Counted from the first letter of the stretch, positions 48,106-60,112 are shown. The stretch is DNA of 64,000 nt from Brachycybe producta (GCA_036925085.1 JAUPFP010000008.1:3693957-3757956), one strand, 5' to 3'. The notes: generated by a model from the letters alone, not told the origin. Numbers and translations are program-made.

Positions 48106-50680
48106 AGAATATAACTCCAATATCTAAATGTGGAAGTATGTGGAATAATCTTTAGGTAAATCACAAATTGTAATGTAGGTGGTAGTACTTACTCCAAAGT
48201 GATTTGTAACAAATGCAATTAGAAGAATAATTCAGAGAAAAGAAAGAAAAAAAGGTTACTAAGTCACTGTTATAATAAATGTATGACACTGCACAACGAA
48301 TTGTGGGAATATAAAAGGAACAAAATAAAACTTTTTTTTTTCTTTCTCTTTCCCATTTCTTTTCAATTGTGGGCTAAGGTTTGTAGGCTTGTGTGTCATC
48401 TTCATTATATCTATATAAAATATAGACCTATAAACCACCCACCCACCCACCCCTTCCAAATCAGTAGGACAAGTTTTATTTTTTTATTTTTTCAGGTGAC
48501 CTGACGTCCCAAATGTTAAGAGAACTTGAGAAAAAAAAACCCTCAAGTCATCATTGATCAATGCTATATTTGAGTTGTGTAGTGTCATCATCATCAGTTT
48601 CAACACCATCATCATCTATCTATCTGTCTCTAGTCTTACACACAAACAAGACAGTCAAGAAGTTATCAATGTCTTTGATGTCACTGTAATTTTGTTTCTT
48701 CTAAATTTTAAAATTCCTAATGGCTGCTGCTGTTTTTTCTTTTAAGACCTGACCTTATTAAGGGAATAAATAGATTGAACTAATACAGTACAGTGTAATT
48801 ACTGAAGAAACTACAAGTAAAATCTGTGAAATTCACAGAGATAGTGGAATTCACTTGTTTTTTTTTTCAGGGGCAAGCATTTTTTTTTGTACTGGCTTCA
48901 GATAATGACCCCAGATAAATCTGTCCTAATGCATATAACAGATTTTATTAAAACATAAGTTTTGTTCCATTATATCTCTTCAACCATTTCATACATTTTT
49001 TTAAAAATTCTCAAGTTTTGGGTCAATTTTATAGTTCTCTAAAACTTCTCCATTTTATTATTTCCAATAGATTTCAACATATGCAGTATTTGCTAACGAT
49101 GATGGGCCCTTTTCTGTCTTAACAGCCATGGTATCTGGTGTTATGACCCATAATCTCTACTTCTCGTGATTCAATTAGCACAGTGGTTCACTAAGTCCAG
49201 TTACCCTAACCACCCCCCCCTTTACTTAACTAAGCCTAGTGGTTCTCTTCGGTTACTTCAAATTAGATCAATTATATTTTCAGTCACATTTTCTTCCATT
49301 TCCTTTCTTTTGCTGAAAAACGATATCTACTTCAAGAAATACTTGAACTGATTGTATAGTGTCTGTCTCCAATGTAAGACAATCCCCTTTCATCTTGGAA
49401 ATGAATAGTTTGAATAGTATGGCAAATAGCAGGATTTTCGACCACACATATATAAATTCAATATATTTTATTTGTCACGTCTTTAAAAGCTGCTCAATTT
49501 TTTTTTTACTAAATGAAAATATCCTTGAAAAATATATCCTTGATGTAATTATTAAATCAGTAATTTAAAGGCAAATGCACTGAAGTCTTATTTTTTATGA
49601 GCACTTGAACAAAGCTGACTGACTGCATTTAATTTATAAATAGGGTCTATCCCTATTTAGAAAAGAAAAACACCACACATGTTTTCGTCATTTTTGAAGG
49701 TTATATATACTCAAACTCCCAAAATTGTTTTTTTGGTTTTTACATTATACATAAACATTTCTAAAATGTTTTCTCACAAATCATATAAGTGTAGAAGGCG
49801 CTGTAGTCTAAGCAAGGACATGTTGTTTATTCAATCCAACATGGTTTTCTTTTTTTTTTTTAAAAAAAAAGGGTTATCTCTTTTAAAATAAACCACTCCT
49901 TTTTTGTTCTTAAGGAGTTTAGACTTGTGAGATCATATCTCTTGTTATTCTTTCTTAATTAACATGAATTAATTTTAATACACTTGTATATTTGTAGCAG
50001 TTATACTTGCCTAATTTTTTTTTACAAAAAAAGATAGAATTACTTTTAACCCAATTACATTTCATTGGAGTTTTTTTTTTTGGTGTGTGTCTAAAAAAAC
50101 AAAAGACTTGAATGAGTGAACACATTCAAATTACAAACTACCAAAAATTGCATTAACAATATTTGCCACATGAGATCATAATACAAGTGTTTTTAACAGT
50201 TTCTTGTGTCTTGATGTATATGTAATTCTATTATGGTTAGATAAACATGGCAATGTTTTGTGAAGTTGTGAGCAGAGTGGCACTTGGATGAAGAAATTCA
50301 CAATCTATGAATAATAAATATTTTTTTTACAGATTATATTAGTCCTGTCAAGAAGAAGAAAAAAAAAGGGTTTTTAAATGCTAATTAAATATTTAAAATA
50401 ATTAAAGCTGGCTCAATAGTGTGTCAGTGCTGCATTGCAGCTTTTTTTCTTGATGCAATTCTTTTCTAAAAGAAAAAAATACCAAAGTTTTCATGGACTT
50501 TTTGCATCAATATTTAAATATATTTCATAATTATTGGAATTCTGAAACAAAAAGCTTATTTATTAGCTGATTAGAACGACCACAATTAATATTTTTCTAA
50601 TAAAAAAAAGACTGGTTAAAGGGTAAAATTAATTAGTTAACCAATTGCTGTCCGAACTAGTGGAATAAACATCTATAATC
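48106..50680. other. AT-rich stretch without a recognised gene
   Basis: (CCCA)n at 48436-48453. Open frames are short and unsupported. No repeat pair identified. Confidence 0.5.
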
Positions 50681-51131
50681 CAAGCATGTCAAACTTAAAG
50701 GCTAACACGGGCCAAATAAAGAAGGCCTAAGCAGGAGTGCCCAACCCCCCCCCCCCCAAAGCTAGTGGAGAATTCACCCCCCCCCCCCCCCCCAAAGCTA
50801 GTGGAGAATTCACCCCCCCCCCCCCCCGGGACCAAATGCTGAAAGCCTTTGAGTTTTTTAACTTTTCAAATAAAATTTTCATCAGTTTTAAAATGATCGA
50901 ATTTTACATTGTTTGCATAAACGTTTTGTGAATGAGTTTCAATTGGCCATAAAATTTGTTTGAAATAGTCTTTAAACTTGGAAAACATGAACATTTTCCC
51001 TATTTGACGAGCGTAGCGAGCGAGCAATTATTTTATAGTTTACGCTTGCTATCAAATCAACGTTGGTTGGGCCACAAAGATATTCGCTTTGGGCCGCATG
51101 CAGCCCGCGGGCCGCTAGTTTGACATGCTTG
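50681..51131. mobile_element. hAT-type MITE with CAAGCATGTCAAACT ends
   Basis: The ends CAAGCATGTCAAACTTAAAG and CTAGTTTGACATGCTTG are inverse, and the subterminal part CCGCATGCAGCCCGCGGGCC is the GC-rich signature seen in many animal hAT elements. The flanks CTATAATC (50673-50680) and CTCTAGTC (51132-51139) match 6 of 8, a decayed 8-bp TSD. It contains the poly-C tandem unit (next entry). No transposase. Confidence 0.8.
50745..50827 (+). repeat. Tandem poly-C unit (C13, C17, C15 spaced by AAAGCTAGTGGAGAATTCA)
   Basis: Three C tracts of 13, 17 and 15 are separated by two identical 19-base spacers AAAGCTAGTGGAGAATTCA. This looks like recent tandem duplication inside the hAT element. C tracts of this length are prone to slippage and to four-stranded structures, so the exact lengths may also be unreliable in assembly. 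Confidence 0.85.
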
Positions 51132-52630
51132 CTCTAGTCTATAGTGGATCATTAAGTCATCATCAGTAGAGAACAACCATCATTTTATCCATCATAAAAA
51201 AGACTTGTTAAGAGGCTAGATTTCTAGTCACTACTCACTAGTTAGATAAGCAATCTGTCAATTAGAGAACTCGAGCCTAAAGTAATAATTTTGGTTGCTC
51301 TTAAATTGCTAGAAATTGGAAGCAATTGGAAGGAAAAGGAAGCAATTCTTGAAACCAGTAAAACTAAATTTATATAATTAGATGATAAAGACTTAGCAAT
51401 CTGTCAACTAGAGAACTTTAGCCTTTAAAACTTGTCTTTTTGATTAATAAAATCATAACTGCGATTGCTCAAGTAAATAATTCATTTGGAAATTGTGTTG
51501 TAGTTGATAAAATTGAACTTATAACAAAGCAATTTTAAATTAACCTCAGATTGATCCAGTGAATGTTTCACCAAAAAAAAAAAGCTGAGCAACAGTTAGT
51601 TGCTTTTAAGTTTAAATTCAAAGTCAAGAATTATAAATAAGACCTTAGTGATTTCCAATTTTTTTTTTCACAGGAACACAACAGTGGAACTTAAATTTAT
51701 ATGATTAGATTATAAGAAAGAAAAAAATTACATTATTTTAAAAATGGTCGCAGATCACGCAAAGTAGTCATTTTGATGAAAAGAAAATATGTAAAAAAAA
51801 AGACTTAAATTGGTCGTCGGCAAATATTTGTGATGTTTTAGTTATTGGCTGTCAAAAAAGAAAATCTTGTTTCGATTTGACAACAAACTTTTTACATTTA
51901 ATAATAATAATAATAATCCCTTATACATTTATATGCAGATGTTATTACTGACCAACTGACCATTGGAATTTTTTTTATTGTGTAAACCTGAGAACAGCCA
52001 AATGAAAGAAAGAAAAAAATGCAATTTAAATAAATATGCATTCAATTGAGAAAAAGAAAAAAAAACACTTTTAAGAAGTTTTAAAAGATTGAAAAATTAT
52101 TAGCCTCAAGGAGAGGGGGGGTTTGGAAGAATTAAAAAAAATTATAAAAAAAAAAATATTATTAACCTCCCATTTATTTTTTATTAAGGGATTGAAGTAA
52201 AAAAAAATGACACACAATCTCAAAGATTAGAACAAGTAAAAAAAAATCGTATTTGATATAAAGTCACGTACACATTTTTTTTAATAACTAGTAATTATAA
52301 AAAAAACGTTATTAGATACGTTTGTTGTCAATGAATAATCGGGTAATCTAAAAAAACACATTTATTTTATAGAGCTATTGGGGTGGGTTGGGCCTTATTA
52401 TTTCAATTTGCTAAAATTAAGATCTCTTAATAACTCTTCATTTAATATCTATGTTTTTCTAACATGTTGTTGTTTAATGAGTCAAAAAAATAAGTTTATA
52501 GCAATTATATAGTTTGGCAACATCAGAAAATGTTAAGAACATATTTTGTTTATTAACATTTTGTTGATATTAAAAAAAAAATGAAATAAGCTGTATGAAA
52601 CTAAGGAACCATTTTCAGTCACATTTAACA
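51132..52630. other. AT-rich stretch without a recognised gene
   Basis: AAT triplet run near 51900-51917. TAGCAATCTGTCAA recurs at about 51248 and 51394 with similar flanks (ATTAGAGAACT and CTAGAGAACTT), a small degenerate duplication. No gene. Confidence 0.45.
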
Positions 52631-53184
52631 CTAATACCTCGTTTCCATTGAAAAAAAAAATTAACTACAGTTAAAAAGGTAAACACAGTTAATTTACTAG
52701 TGGAAACAAATGTGGTTACCATTAACTATGGTTACATTTCTGAAAAAAAATGAAGTTAACTGCATTGACATAATGTGGTTAACCACATTATTGCATGGTT
52801 AACCACATTATTGCATGGTTAACACGTCACTTCCTGTTTTTAAACAAATATAGCCTACAAGCAACATAGTGGATAAGTGAGAGCACTCAATTTTTGACTG
52901 AACGAGGAATGAAATATGCACCAAATGCACAATTGTTTTAATAGGAAGTGACACGAAATCATTTATACCTGGAAATACTCAAAAGTGCCACTTCTAGCTT
53001 GTCTGTAGTTAACTATAACCTTAGTTATGTAGCTGCAATTAACTATGACTTTAGTTATGTAGCTGCAGTTAACTATAACCTTAGTTATGTAGCTGCAGTT
53101 AACTATAACCTTAGTTATGTAGCTGCAGTTAACTATAACATTAGTTATGTAACTGCAGTTTTTGTAGTGGAAACGAGGCATTAG
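52631..53184. mobile_element. MITE with CTAATACCTCGTTTCCA ends and internal tandem repeats
   Basis: The 17-bp ends CTAATACCTCGTTTCCA and TGGAAACGAGGCATTAG differ at one position. Inside are two copies of a 20-bp unit TAACCACATTATTGCATGGT near 52780-52820 and about five of a 30-bp unit near 53010-53158. Subterminal AACTACAGTTAA and AGTTAACTATAAC motifs recur in both orientations. Non-coding: the repeat-derived frames at 52948-53184 are open on both strands only because the period is divisible by three. The right end was later hit by a hAT element. Confidence 0.7.
53009..53158 (+). repeat. 30-bp tandem repeat, ~5 copies
   Basis: The unit is AGTTAACTATAACCTTAGTT followed by ATGTAGCTGC. Sporadic substitutions occur between copies. 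It lies within the MITE at 52631-53184. Confidence 0.85.
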
Positions 53185-53330
53185 CAGGCCCGGCTTTAGG
53201 ACAAGGCAAGCGAGGCAACCGCCTAGAGTCCCGCGCTTTCAGGATCCCCGCATTGCTGACAAAACATTTTTTTCCTGGCCCCGTTCATCGCTTGCTGCTT
53301 TGGACCTCGCATACTGTAGGGCCGGCCCTG
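53185..53330. mobile_element. hAT-type MITE with CAGGCCCGGCTTTAGG ends, 8-bp TSD
   Basis: The left end CAGGCCCGGCTTTAGG and the right end TAGGGCCGGCCCTG are the classic hAT termini. GGCATTAG (53177-53184) and AGCATTAG (53331-53338) form an 8-bp TSD with one change. The duplicated target is the last 8 bp of the preceding MITE, so this insertion is younger. It is 146 bp and much richer in GC than its surroundings. Confidence 0.85.
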
Positions 53331-55740
53331 AGCATTAGAAACAAATTTACTAAACTTTTAACACTCATGAAGAATTGATTGTTTTTGTAGCAAATAGTTG
53401 CTCCATTTGTTAAAGCTTCACACAAATAAGTAAACACCTACTTGTTGATTATTATCTGATTGGTATAATTGATATTTAAAAACACACTCTGTACTAAAAA
53501 TATAAACTTTGTAATGGAATTGTGTTGTGTAATGTCTTACATAAGCAACATCAATTGTTAATTTCATAGATATGAATTTAATATGAAAGGGGCATTAGTT
53601 CCAATATGTTATTATGTGAAGATGTGCTGATAAGACAAATTGTGTTTGAAATGGAATTGAAAAAAAGAAATTACCTTATGTTATTTGCAAACAAATATGA
53701 AAAAGTGTTAAAATTTATTTTGAACATGATGGATAGAGAAAGAGAGAGAGAGAAATCGTGCAATTTAATTTGTTTATTCTTTTATAAAGTCCTTGCTAGC
53801 AAACATAAGAGAAAGGATGCTGAATAATCAAGAACTTTATTTAGCTTTACTGAGCATCATAAATCTATGGAGAGGCAGAGGGAGAAAAGACCAATTGTAG
53901 CAATGCAAAAATGCATTGTCAAAACCCAAAGATATTAACTGAGTAATATTTGCAATGTGTTCTGGTGCAACTGATTGAAGTAATGCACTGTCAGAACATT
54001 AAGAACCTCATAAAATCCTCTGCAAGAGATTCCTATTGTTTCACCATCCTAAGAACAAATTCTTAACATTTGAGATGAATTTTATTTTATAATATTGCAT
54101 TGTTTGTTTAGCACAAGTAAAAATTTTTGCATTCAGGTGCAAACCCTTCTTATACATGCTTTATGTGGCTCTTTATCTACAAAATGTTGATTACCAATTG
54201 GTTTATCTGACCAAAATATCATTTTAATTGCTATTTTTTTTATTCGTTGTTTTTTTTTAGCACTGTTGATGCTAATTGTAAAATAATTATGTGAAAATAA
54301 TTGGGAGATGTAAAAAAAAAGATACATTCCCACACATTGAGTGTATGTGCGCATCATTTTGGAAGTTAAAAAAAAAGTTTATAAACTTCCGTTGATGATG
54401 AATAAATAGGCCTTACTATTATTACTAATACGTTGTATTAATTAACATCAGAAATTGTATTTTTTTAAACTTGCAAATAGACAAAAAAAAAATCTTAACT
54501 GAGGTTTTTTATTCCAAATTATTACTATTAAGAATAGGTAGAAAAACTAATTTCATTTTTTTATGTTTTACTACTGAAGATATATCTGTCCTTGACAGTT
54601 ATATAAATATTAATAAAAAAACCTGACCCTTATAATTTTAAAGTCTAATAATTGTTATTTTTTTGTGTCTAAAATGTACTATAATGAATGGAGCCCTACT
54701 TTTATAGTACTTAAGTAGTATTTTTTTTTTGAAATCACTAATGAAGCAACTGATTTGAACAATTTCAAAATCTTATCTGTTGATAAAGTGTTTTTTAGCA
54801 TATACAAAAAAATTCGTTAGGTTTTTTTTTTAACTGAATTTATTTAATGGTGGTTTAAGTGTGCCTATAAAATATAAGAGGATCTTCAACCATTTTGAAA
54901 AACCGAGCCCAATTTGAGCTCAACTTTTTTTTTGTTTTTGATAAAGGTGGGTTATAATTTTGATAATGCCCCAACCATTAATGAAGTGTTGATAATATTT
55001 TGTATTTCTTAAAATAACATCCTTAGAAACCTGATCTGTCTCATTTTTCGAAAAAAATTTTGAACTGTGATTGAATTCCTAAAAATTTGTTATTTGTGTC
55101 ATATTAAGACTAAACAATTGAGGCCAAGTGGTTCCACACCACATGAAACCAATGAGTAATAATTTAATAAACAACAACCATTCAACTTCCCTTTTATTTC
55201 TAATTGTCACACTCTTAATCAATTCCGTTCAGCAGTCTGAAAATATATAGATAAAATAATAATAATATAGCACGGTCCCTATTAATATACAACCACAGGC
55301 TTTAATAATCACTAAAAAAGTATTCCTAGTTGAGTCAGTTTTGAAAGAAATAACAACAACAACCCTATCACTACACTCTTCTTGTGTAAAAATAACCAGA
55401 TGGTAGTGTAGAAATATGTTGCTTTTGATGATGATGATGACAGGAGTGTTGTTGAGTGCATTTGCTTGCAGTTAGGTTAAAAGGTCTTAACCTTTAACCC
55501 TCCTGTCTTGTTTTTTGTTCCTAGACAAACTGGGACACGAAGCAGCAATTCTATTTTAACAAATAGGGTGCGTTTGTAAACTGAGTGACGTATGTACATT
55601 TAGTAGATGTCGTTTGAAAATTACTTCTTTTGTGTTTGAAAATTACTTCACTAACGAATTTAGCATAAAATCCTTTACGGCAGCAGCAGACGATTAGCAG
55701 CAGTTGCAGCAAACCATTTATAAAATACCGTAAATAAGTG
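53331..55740. other. AT-rich stretch without a recognised gene
   Basis: GA repeat near 53742-53752. A small inverted repeat GGTTAAAAGGTCTTAACC lies near 55477-55494. No exon recognised. Confidence 0.5.
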
Positions 55741-56360
55741 CAGTCAAACTCGGTTATAGCTACCTCCGATAAAACCAGGGCTTATTGTAGATAATAGATA
55801 TTGCTAAACATAATTCAATTATCTCACTTTTTTAGTTATTTGAAAGAAGAAATAAAACTATGGATTTCTCACATTCTGTCTGAATTTAATCTATTTGACT
55901 TCTGGATGTGTCTAACTTTAAAATCCAACATTAAGTAACTACAAGAAATATTTCAAAATGAGTATAAAATCTAATTAATTCTGACTGTGCACTTTTCATT
56001 GTCCAAGTGCACACTTTGAAATTGCAAGTGCACAATCTGTGTCCAAATTACATAGTAAAATAAGTCCTGTATAAAACGACAACTCGGCTATAACGACAAA
56101 ATTTCTATGAATTTTACTGTTTTCATTGAAACTAAACGGTTATTACAATTTGGAGTGCAAATTCCCATCAAAATTAAACGTCTACGAATAAAATAGATTT
56201 TTTTTTTACTAAAAATTATATATTTTTATATATATAATATCCCAGGTCTGTGTGTGTGTGGAGTAACAACTGTCCAAACCCATTGAAGCACGTCGGAATT
56301 TATATAAATTTGAATAAATGAACCGTTTTTTCTCAAGGTCAACTCTGTTGAACTCTTCCT

Positions 56361-56686
56361 TTGGAAAGTGTAGAAGGGGGAGAGAGAGAGAAAAGTGGGA
56401 GGGGGTGAGGGGAAAAGGTTGGAAAGTGTAGAAGGGGAGAGAGAGAAAAGTGGGAGGGGTGAGGGGAAAAGGTTGGAAAGTGTAGAAGGGGGAGAGAGAG
56501 AAAAGTGGGAGGGGGTGAGGGGAAAAGGTTGGAAAGTGTAGAAGGGGAGAGAGAGAAAAGTGGGAGGGGTGAGGGGAAAAGGTTGTAAAGTGTAGAAGGG
56601 GAGAGAGAGAGAAAAGTGGGAGGGGGTGAGGGGAAAAGGTTGGAAAGTGTAGAAGGGGAGAGAGAGAGAAAAGTGGGAGGGGGTGA
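56361..56686 (+). repeat. GA-rich minisatellite, 54-58-bp unit, ~6 copies
   Basis: The unit begins TTGGAAAGTGTAGAAGGGG, then (AG)n AAAAGTGGGAGGGG and TGAGGGGAAAAGG. Five full units (58, 54, 56, 54, 57 bp) and a partial sixth differ mainly in the length of the AG and G runs. The plus strand is almost all purine. Minus-strand frames through it (56209-56741) are open only because of the repeat. Confidence 0.9.
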
Positions 56687-56864
56687 CTGAAATTGAAATG
56701 AAAGGAGTAAAAAAAGGAAAAAACGTCGCGCATGCGCTCAATTGCCTGTAAATTTTGCTCCCGTCATTTATGACGGGTTACCCCACTAGTTAATCTATAT
56801 TTAAACAACGAAAAATAATAAACCTCTGCTACAACGTCACTCGGTTATAACGTCCCTTGAATGA

Positions 56865-57068
56865 ACAGGCAGTTAGAAATCGGTCAGAATTCAGTTGGCT
56901 CCGCCCTTGTTATGACGACCGACAACTTCTAATTAGCTGGTTATGTAGTCTGACGTCACATGCTTCGCCCTTTTCAACGTCAGACTACATACCAGCCAAT
57001 TAGAAGTTGCCGGTCATCATAAAAAGGGCGGAGCTAACTGAAGTTCTAACCGATTTCTAACTGCCTGT
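56865..57068. mobile_element. Mutator-like foldback MITE, copy 4, perfect 9-bp TSD
   Basis: The ends are ACAGGCAGTTAGAAATCGG and CCGATTTCTAACTGCCTGT, exact inverses. CTTGAATGA occurs on both sides (56856-56864, 57069-57077). The centre TCTGACGTCACATGCTTCGC is as in copy 1. The arms differ from each other at several sites (TTGTTATGACGACCGACAAC against TTTTTATGATGACCGGCAAC in inverse). Inserted in the pogo-like element, hence younger than it. Confidence 0.9.
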
Positions 57069-57098
57069 CTTGAATGACACTATAACCAAATTTGACTG

Positions 57099-59527
57099 TA
57101 CAGTGTATTTAAAACATTGATGGCGGCGGTGTTATGGTTTGTTTTTGCTTCTAATTTGCAACTATTGTTTTTTGATGAAATTCACTTCTGCTAAACAACA
57201 GCCAAAATACCATTAACGTTTTGACCAATAGGAAAATAATGAGGATTTTCAAATGCAGCAACCCATAGTTACAAACTTCACCGCCATTTTTCTTTTGTTA
57301 TTTGCATCATTTTTATATACAAGTAAAATGACTTTTTGAGATAATGTTGTGGAATCTCAACATCTCTTCATGTTTATAATGTATGTGTGGACATTGTTAC
57401 ATTGCATTAATTCAATACATGTATAATATAAAAGTCTAATGCACTGACCATGTATAATAAATTGTTTATGGCTGTGTTCAAAGTTATTTTAGTTGTTGTT
57501 ATTATTATGTGTGCTGCAATGTGAGATTAAAAAAAGTAGGGGTGTAAATTTGTTTTTGCTGTTCAAATGTTTGAATTTGTTATCAAGTATACTTTGGACC
57601 AGAAAATGTCAAACACAGGAAGTTGAACGGTGGGAATAACAACAGCAGTATTGCATTTATACAGGATGTCACAAAATAGCAACAAATTAGGGTTTTTTTT
57701 TTTTTAAAAATACACATTGATACCTAATTTATGTAGAGTGAATTCATTTCGATATAAATATAACTGGTTTATCTTTAAAAGTACTTATTTTTTAAAAAAC
57801 TTTGTTAGCACTCTGTATATCTTAAAAAGCTCGATAAGAAAAAAAAATTAGCATAAATAAATAAGTAAACTAATATAAATTATAATGGGGGAAAAAAAGA
57901 TAAATTTGAATAGATTAAAAAAAAATCCGTTATATCTTAAAAAATAATAATCAAATATAAACTTATTTAGTTAATAATTATCATAAAAATCTTCTATTTA
58001 AAATAAAATAACTTGAAAAAATAACACTATTTTGATAAAAATCTTTATATTTTTTGCGTAAGGCTATTATAATTACTTTATTTTTGTCGTTTTCCTTGCA
58101 ATTATTTCGTCATTAAGGTTTTCGAAATAATATACGATATTCAAATGCAAATTAGTATCGTTTCGAATCGTTTGCATAGTTAAGGAAGTAATTACTACTA
58201 ATTATTACACAATATTTTTCTTCACCTCGATGTTTTTCACTCCGCCTCTTCTTTTCCTCTACATCACGAAAAATGATGTAAAATTTTTTTTACAATTTCT
58301 GCTAATAATAATAAAAAAAATACTGATAAAAGAGAGCTAAGAGAGTGGCATGTAATTACTAATTACCAGCAAAAGTAATTTTTTTTTGTACAAAAAAAAA
58401 CATCCAGGTGATTGTTATCATAGTACTTGGACTGACTGAACGTCAGACATTGTGTTTAAAACATTAAGATGAGTCAGTATCTTAATAATTATTAAATTAT
58501 ATCAGAAAAAATAACCATTCCCTTTGTTTGCGAATAAAATTAAGGGGAAAAGAAAAGTTTCTTCTTCTTACACCATTTTACACCTCCATCCACCACCCCT
58601 TAAGATACATTCGCGAAAAATCACAAGACAATAATAATAATAATAATAATGGTATAATGGGAATAAGAAAATTTTGTTTACCACCCTTCAGGTTTTTAAC
58701 GTGCATTTGACGACATCTTGAAATCTTATATTTATTATAATCTCGCATGTAATTAAGATGTGATGGCTGCATACAATTATAATATATGCAAATGAAGCTT
58801 AATGCAATCTTGACATATGCTTGCTATGTAACAGTTTTATGTATATATTATATTATATAAGTGTAATTACTTTTGACGATTTTGTTGTTGTTCTAAAGGA
58901 AAAAAACAACTTCTTTAAGAATTCTTTTTATTTTGAAAATGCAATTTAAAATATTATGGAGGATGTTCATTTTTTTTTTCTATGTGCAAAAAAAAAATTA
59001 AATATTTATGTTAATTATACTTTTTGAAATTGCTTTTATTATTCCTTCATTCAGGATTGCATACAGTTACTTAAGTATTCTTCAGGGCTGTGTGATGTGG
59101 GAATAGGAGGAATAATATTTTTTTTCTTCTTCAGTTTTGTTTCATAAGAATTTAAATTAAACATTTCCTTGTCCATAGTAATTTGAAATTATTAAATTTT
59201 AATATGAGATTGTAGTAGGAAGTTTGAGCTATACTAAGTTGAGAGAGTATATATTGTGATTTTGCAATATTAATGTAGTTTCTAAATTACATTGGCGTTT
59301 CTTAAATGGAAAAAAAAAATCATTTCTTTTCAAATTCAATTTCTGTTAGTAAAGAGAATTTATAGTGACTCTTTGATTAAAGCTCAAGGGTAATAATAAT
59401 AAAGCTAAATAACAATCTTTAGAAGAGTTTATTTAAACTTTAAACTGAATTAACAGTTAAGTTAAAGTAATTGAAATTACATTGAGTGATGTAAACACAT
59501 TTAAAAACAATAATAAGTGTCGTTATA
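57099..59527. other. AT-rich stretch; possible mariner-like MITE at 57659-57819
   Basis: TACAGGATGTCACAAAAT near 57659 and the inverse-like ACTTTGTTAGCACTCTGTA near 57801-57819 could be the ends of a ~160-bp TA-flanked mariner-type element; the match is imperfect. AAT triplet run near 58629-58650. No gene. Confidence 0.35.
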
Positions 59528-59818
59528 CCTAGTACACACCTGATAATTTAAATGCATTTAAATAATAAACGTGTTCTACAGAGCCCTGTGAAGGGCAAAC
59601 AAACAATATTTCGATTTCAATTTATTCAGTTAATAATCTGAAAATATTGAGTTAATACTTAATATATAAACTATTGATAAAATATTTATTTAGTATTTCA
59701 ATTTAAAATATTAATAATAAAGTGAGTTTTTATTTGGTGTTCATGTCCTTAACTGGATTCCGTATAATTCACCTAAACACATTTAATTTTAATTCATTTA
59801 ACTCATGTGTCTACAAGG
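59528..59818 (+). mobile_element. TA-flanked MITE family, copy 4
   Basis: It starts CCTAGTACACACCTGATAA and ends GTGTCTACAAGG, with TA on both sides. It carries CAGAGCCCTGTGAAGGGC like the other copies. Both ends are intact. 291 bp. Confidence 0.85.
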
Positions 59819-59885
59819 TATTAAGACTTCAGAACTAAAATCTGGGTAATTTTCTCAAATATTTTTCAACATTCAACAACATATG

Positions 59886-60024
59886 GTCACATCCATTTGG
59901 TGTAATTTATCCATAATATGAAATGTATGTCCATTTCGCTTTTTCCATCAGGTCAATTATGTGCATTTCACGAAATGGACATACATTTCGTGTAATGAAT
60001 AATTACACGAAATGAATGTGTCTG
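59886..60024. mobile_element. Palindromic MITE, CATCCATTTGGTGTAA family, copy 2
   Basis: It starts GTCACATCCATTTGGTGTAA. The right half contains CATTTCGTGTAATGAATAAT and ends near GTGTCTGA. It is more decayed than the 46123-46260 copy; the inner CATTTCACGAAATGGACATA pair is kept. Confidence 0.6.
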
Positions 60025-60112
60025 ATATACATTATACATGTATAATAATATAGATAATATCTTTGAAAGGAAACGTTTTAAGACATGTTTGAATATCTGC
60101 CACAATTTTTAC

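Larger units (their letters stand above)
55741..57098. mobile_element. pogo/Tigger-like non-autonomous element carrying a minisatellite and a MITE
   Basis: The left end CAGTCAAACTCGGTTATA pairs with the right end TATAACCAAATTTGACTG, followed by TA. Subterminal GGCTATAACGACAA (near 56092) and CGGTTATAACGTC (near 56841) are typical of the pogo/Tigger branch of Tc1/mariner. The left TA appears mutated to TG. The 1.36 kb includes the GA minisatellite (56361-56686) and the inserted foldback MITE (56865-57068). I see no transposase frame. Confidence 0.7.

Noticed and set aside
52948-53184. Open frames on both strands with a 10-residue repeat
   Set aside because: They come from a 30-bp tandem repeat inside a MITE; openness follows from the period.
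56209-56741. 171- and 174-residue open frames on the minus strand rich in FPLTP/LFSLS repeats
   Set aside because: They are translations of the GA-rich minisatellite in two frames; no independent coding signal.
57659-57819. Mariner-like MITE with TACAGGATGTCAC end
   Set aside because: The proposed right end matches poorly and the interior is featureless; kept only as a low-confidence remark.
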